A stretch of 8,763 nt of DNA from Candidatus Brocadiales bacterium (GTDB lineage Bacteria; Planctomycetota; Brocadiia; Brocadiales; Bathyanammoxibiaceae), in contig JAUQZZ010000083.1 in assembly GCA_030586765.1 (NCBI GenBank), positions 1-8,763 on the forward strand. The letters run 5' to 3'. Positions 6,335 to 8,763 of this stretch are shown one piece after another. The notes beneath the pieces are model-generated. The model worked only from the letters and a program-made list of their open reading frames with translations, searched no databases and had not been told where the DNA came from. How positions within the stretch are numbered: position 1 is the first letter of the stretch; each line of letters opens with the position of its first letter. Position numbers and translations under genes: made by a program.

Positions 6335-7581
6335 TAACCCTCAAGGCCAGTTATATTGTCCAGGGTCCAGGGGAGGTGATAAATGGGGGGCAGGTTACCA
6401 TCAAAGGCCCGAAGATAGTAGAGGTTGGGCCAATAAAGGCCCCCATGGGCAAGGTTATAGACCTGGGCGGGGCGGCAGTAATCCCTGGACTAATAAATGC
6501 CCACACCCATCTGGAGCTTACGGACCTGGAGGGCAAGATTCCACCACCCAAGAGCTTCACCCACTGGCTGCGGCATCTGGTATCGTATCGCAGGGGTGAG
6601 GCCAATAAAGACCTGGGCCCAGCAGTAAAGAGAGGTGCCAACCTTAGTATGGAGTCTGGTACAACCGCTATCGCTGACATCAGCAGCACAGGGGATTCCC
6701 TTAAGCTACTCCCAGAGGTACCCATAAGGAAGCGGGTATTCAAAGAGGTGATATGCATGGACCCTGCCATGGTTGCCTCCATACTAGAAGAGGCCATAAG
6801 GGTCTTATCGGATTTTCCCAGGGACGGCCTTGGCACCCTGGGCCTATCTCCACATGCCCCTTATACGGCCTGTGCAAAACTATATCAGGGTTGTACCCTT
6901 TTTTCTAAAGGGCAGGATTTGCTCCTCTCCACGCATATCTGTGAGACGAAAGAGGAGTTGGAATTTCTAAAGGAAGGCACGGGGAGTTTTGCTATAATGC
7001 TCAGGGCCTACGGGATGCTAGAGGGCTGGGAGCCCCCAGGGCTGTATCCTCTTGCGTATCTAAAGAAGATAGGGGCCTTGGCAAGGCCCTGGCTCCTTAT
7101 CCACTGTAATTATCTCAACGAGGAAGATATATATATAATAAAGGAAAGCGGCTCCAGCGTGGTCTACTGCCCCAGGAGTCACCACTTCTTCGGACACGAG
7201 GTACATCCCTTTCTCAGGTTGTTAAAGGAGGGAGTAAACGTTGCCCTTGGTACAGACAGCCTGGCCAGCAACAAATCCTTAAGCATGATGGATGAAATTA
7301 GATTCCTGCTGGAAAATAACCAAGGGCTAAGCCCCCAGGAGGCCCTGTCCATGGCAACAGTAAGGGGTGCAAGGGCCTTAGGAATGGCAGGCCTAGTGGG
7401 TGAGCTCAGGGCAGGCTATGAGGCAGACCTTGCTGTAATAGAACTGCCCAGGGCACAAGGAGGGCCTGTTCTTGAGGACTTATTTGACCCTGAATCCAGG
7501 AATATCGTGACCCTGGTGGCTGGCAGGCCATGCTACGACAGGTATGGCCTTTTTACGAAGGACTCCTGTGATGTCCATTAG
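6310..7581 (+). CDS. Amidohydrolase, adenosine-derivative deaminase (MTA/SAH or aminofutalosine type)
   Basis: A 423-residue metal-dependent amidohydrolase. A small beta-sandwich forms the first 55 residues and the last 50, flanking a TIM barrel. The metal-site residues are all visible: H65 and H67 (NAHTHLEL), H209 with E212 (STHICETKEE), H265 (LIHCNYL) and D316 (LGTDS). SPHAPYT (180-186) and the variant CPRSHHFFGH (287-296) mark the branch that deaminates adenosine derivatives: methylthioadenosine, S-adenosylhomocysteine or aminodeoxyfutalosine. The CPRSH form rather than CPxSN is what I associate with a separate, futalosine-like subgroup, with modest confidence. The listed start is TTG at 6310, with AGGTGA 3 nt upstream; GTG at 6319 is an equal alternative. 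Either overlaps the phosphorylase gene, implying coupled translation and a shared pathway. Confidence 0.87.
   Translation: MAGVDKDLVTLKASYIVQGPGEVINGGQVTIKGPKIVEVGPIKAPMGKVIDLGGAAVIPGLINAHTHLELTDLEGKIPPPKSFTHWLRHLVSYRRGEANKDLGPAVKRGANLSMESGTTAIADISSTGDSLKLLPEVPIRKRVFKEVICMDPAMVASILEEAIRVLSDFPRDGLGTLGLSPHAPYTACAKLYQGCTLFSKGQDLLLSTHICETKEELEFLKEGTGSFAIMLRAYGMLEGWEPPGLYPLAYLKKIGALARPWLLIHCNYLNEEDIYIIKESGSSVVYCPRSHHFFGHEVHPFLRLLKEGVNVALGTDSLASNKSLSMMDEIRFLLENNQGLSPQEALSMATVRGARALGMAGLVGELRAGYEADLAVIELPRAQGGPVLEDLFDPESRNIVTLVAGRPCYDRYGLFTKDSCDVH
7558..7562 (+). promoter_or_regulatory. Ribosome binding site that decides the TIR gene start
   Basis: AAGGA lies 8 nt before the ATG at 7571. The frame is open further upstream to an ATG at 7544, but that codon has only a weak AGG one base before it and would add nine residues outside the TIR fold. 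Confidence 0.65.
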
Positions 7582-8041
7582 AGTTTTTATCAGTCATAGT
7601 GTAGCACCATGGGAACTGCCCTTAGTTAATGGTATAGCTGAAGAAGCGGCCCGTAGAGGAGCTGTTCCCTTGCTCCCTGATAGGGATTGGGATTCTAGGA
7701 ATATTCCCAGACGCATTAAGACGCAGATAGAAAAAGCAAATTATTTGATTGGTATTGCGACCAAGGATGGGCTTCATATTCCCTGGCTCAATGCCGAGGT
7801 TATGTATGGCCAGAGTCTCAAACCCAGTAAAGCGCTTCTTCTGGTAGTGGACTCTGAGGTACAAGTTAATCCATCGTATGAAAGGGTAACGATCGACCGT
7901 AAGGACCCGTTAAGTACCATTTCTCAGGTATCTCAGAGAATACTAGAATTGATACAGGATAAAAGTACTCAAGATGTAATTGGAGGACTTGTAGTTGGTG
8001 GATTGATATTATTACTTCTTGATTCTCTTAGGAGGGATTAA
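7571..8041 (+). CDS. TIR-domain protein with C-terminal membrane anchor
   Basis: A 156-residue protein. Residues 3-97 read as a TIR fold: VFISHS (5-10) is the first strand, PLLPDRDW (33-40) sits at the BB-loop position, and RRIKTQIEKANYLIGIAT (47-64) gives helix then strand. WLNAE (72-76) fits the WxxxE arrangement of TIR NAD-cleaving enzymes, which would make E76 the catalytic Glu. KALLLVVDSE (87-96) is the next strand. The C-terminus is VIGGLVVGGLILLLL (136-150), a Gly-rich hydrophobic stretch followed by a basic tail, so the protein may be tail-anchored with TIR facing the cytoplasm. No sensor domain is present. The start ATG lies 11 nt inside the amidohydrolase gene. TIR NADases act in anti-phage systems (Thoeris, CBASS, Pycsar), but none of their other parts is here. 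The gene is more AT-rich than its upstream neighbour. Enzyme activity is inferred. Confidence 0.75.
   Translation: MSIRVFISHSVAPWELPLVNGIAEEAARRGAVPLLPDRDWDSRNIPRRIKTQIEKANYLIGIATKDGLHIPWLNAEVMYGQSLKPSKALLLVVDSEVQVNPSYERVTIDRKDPLSTISQVSQRILELIQDKSTQDVIGGLVVGGLILLLLDSLRRD
8031..8036 (+). promoter_or_regulatory. Ribosome binding site that decides the antitoxin start
   Basis: GGAGGG inside the last codons of the TIR gene lies 9 nt before a TTG at 8046. The frame also holds a TTG at 8019, but it lies upstream of this site and would place the Shine-Dalgarno sequence within the coding region. Confidence 0.6.
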
Positions 8042-8045
8042 AAAG

Positions 8046-8297
8046 TTGTTAGTAAAACCTGAAAAAGTCTACAGGGATAAAGAGGATATTGAGGAATTTA
8101 ATAGGGCTAGCGAAATAGTAGCAAGAAAGCGTAGTGCTATTTCATTCATCTTTGAGTGTTCCTTTTTGAGTGAAATTGCCGCTCGGAGGGGAAAGATTAA
8201 GGCCTTAGAGTCAGTAGCAGGGATGCTAACGGAACTTACTAAAGAGCAGATAAAGATTTTTGAGGAAGCCGTAAGGAGGAGGCCACTTTTTGGATGA
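8046..8297 (+). CDS. VapB-like antitoxin partner of the PIN toxin
   Basis: A small 83-residue protein directly upstream of, and overlapping, a VapC-type toxin gene (ATGA overlap), the usual place of the antitoxin. Starting at TTG 8046 it reads MLVKPEKVYR and is rich in charged residues and predicted helix. A middle segment is RSAISFIFECSFLSEIAARRG (29-49). The C-terminus LTKEQIKIFEEAVRRRPLFG (64-83) looks like an amphipathic helix with a basic end, of the kind antitoxins lay across the PIN active site. I see no clear AbrB, RHH or Phd DNA-binding motif at the N-terminus, so autoregulation by DNA binding is doubtful. The identification rests mainly on position and size. Its Shine-Dalgarno site lies within the TIR gene, tying the three genes together. 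Confidence 0.65.
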   Translation: MLVKPEKVYRDKEDIEEFNRASEIVARKRSAISFIFECSFLSEIAARRGKIKALESVAGMLTELTKEQIKIFEEAVRRRPLFG

Positions 8298-8695
8298 CCT
8301 ACGTCCTTGATACCAATATTATTACTGCGATTTTAAAGGGAAACGAAAAGGTAAAGCAGAGGGTTGAGGAGGTTATTAAACACGGCGAAGAGGTTTTTAT
8401 AAATTGTATAAGTTATTATGAGATAAAAAGGGGACTTCTGGCAGCAAAGGCAGAGTCCCAATTAGAAAGATTCCGCTCCTTTTGTGAAGAACTTGGTCTA
8501 CTTCTGCTGGATCGGCAACAAGTCTTCGATGAAGCGGCTGCGATATATTCCACTTTGAAGATACGAGGGCAAATTATTGGAGACGCCGATATTTTGATTG
8601 CTGCGTTAGCAAAGACGGGGGATTTGGTTCTTGTTACTGATGACGGTGACTTTCAAAGAGTTGAGAATTTAACTGTGGAAAATTGGTTGGCTTAG
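8294..8695 (+). CDS. vapC: VapC-type PIN-domain RNase toxin
   Basis: A 133-residue PIN-domain protein of normal VapC length. The four acidic positions are visible: D6 in VLDTNII, E43 in SYYEIKRG, D99 in GDADILIAALA (96-106) and D116 or D119 in VTDDGDF (114-120). These hold Mg2+ for RNA cleavage; VapC toxins usually cut tRNAs or rRNA. Its ATG overlaps the TGA of the antitoxin-like gene (ATGA), so toxin translation depends on the upstream frame. It ends 23 nt before the seryl-tRNA synthetase start, with no terminator between. The specific RNA target cannot be told from sequence. Confidence 0.9.
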   Translation: MTYVLDTNIITAILKGNEKVKQRVEEVIKHGEEVFINCISYYEIKRGLLAAKAESQLERFRSFCEELGLLLLDRQQVFDEAAAIYSTLKIRGQIIGDADILIAALAKTGDLVLVTDDGDFQRVENLTVENWLA

Positions 8696-8706
8696 AAAGT
8701 CGGGGC

Positions 8707-8712
8707 AAAGGA
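8707..8712 (+). promoter_or_regulatory. Ribosome binding site of the serS gene
   Basis: AAAGGA, 6 nt before the ATG at 8719, in the 23-nt gap after vapC. It supports the assignment of the partial gene start. Confidence 0.6.
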
Positions 8713-8718
8713 CTATTA

Positions 8719-8763
8719 ATGCTTGACCTAAACTTTATCAGAAAACACCCCGAGGAGGTAAAA
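8719..8763 (+). CDS. serS: Seryl-tRNA synthetase, first 15 codons (runs off the right edge)
   Basis: The last 45 bases encode MLDLNFIRKHPEEVK, which closely matches the very conserved opening of bacterial seryl-tRNA synthetase (MLDLKFIRENPEEVK type), the start of its N-terminal coiled-coil arm that binds tRNA-Ser. The ATG has AAAGGA 6 nt upstream. Only the first 15 residues are available, so the call depends on this signature. There is no visible promoter in the 23 nt before it, so it may be transcribed from upstream or from a promoter inside vapC. Confidence 0.8.
   Translation, partial: MLDLNFIRKHPEEVK

Noticed and set aside
7544..7570. Upstream ATG extending the TIR protein by nine residues
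   Set aside because: No usable ribosome site, and the TIR fold starts at the MSIRVFISHS that follows the better-supported ATG at 7571.
7571..8041. A complete Thoeris or CBASS defence system around the TIR gene
   Set aside because: No ThsA-like NAD effector, cyclase, STING-like or sensor gene is in the window; only the TIR protein and VapBC-type genes are present.
8019..8045. Upstream TTG extending the antitoxin by nine residues
   Set aside because: The GGAGGG site lies downstream of this codon and 9 nt before the TTG at 8046, so the later start is favoured.

Overview
The window suggests a bacterium of middling GC content. The genes carry Shine-Dalgarno sites of the AAGGA/GGAGG type, several have sigma70-like promoters, and GTG and TTG starts are used. 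A LolA-like exported protein points to a diderm (Gram-negative type) envelope. Two cobalamin-type radical SAM enzymes and a DUF362 protein, families common in anaerobes, suggest anaerobic metabolism. I cannot name a phylum from the sequence. There are no tRNA or rRNA genes, CRISPR arrays, transposases or gaps longer than about 205 bases.

The left half (1-5260) is on the minus strand and reads right to left. A stand-alone cyclic-nucleotide-binding-domain protein (4766-5260) comes first. Next is a two-gene unit with its own promoter: a HAD phosphatase (4094-4675) followed 2 nt later by a LolA-like periplasmic protein (3414-4091). A strong predicted promoter then drives two tandem paralogous B12-binding radical SAM enzymes (1781-3256 and 295-1779), one base apart. 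Last is the start of a DUF362 protein (1-245), whose likely promoter would give an almost leaderless mRNA.

The right half (5465-8763) is on the plus strand. A 204-nt divergent intergenic region carries a good promoter (TTGACA, 17-bp spacer, TACCAT with extended -10). It leads into a nucleoside phosphorylase of the MTAP/PNP family (5465-6334) that overlaps an amidohydrolase-type nucleoside deaminase (6310-7581). The deaminase probably turns a 6-aminopurine nucleoside (methylthioadenosine, S-adenosylhomocysteine or aminofutalosine) into its 6-oxo form. The phosphorylase, which has Asn in place of the adenine-reading Asp, would then cleave that product.

Three short, tightly packed and more AT-rich genes follow: a TIR-domain protein with a C-terminal membrane anchor (7571-8041), a small antitoxin-like protein (8046-8297) and a VapC-type PIN RNase (8294-8695). 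The first codons of seryl-tRNA synthetase (8719 onward) close the window. The TIR-VapBC set looks like an acquired defence or toxin cassette inserted between housekeeping genes and read with them. It is the most promising candidate here for an undescribed system.
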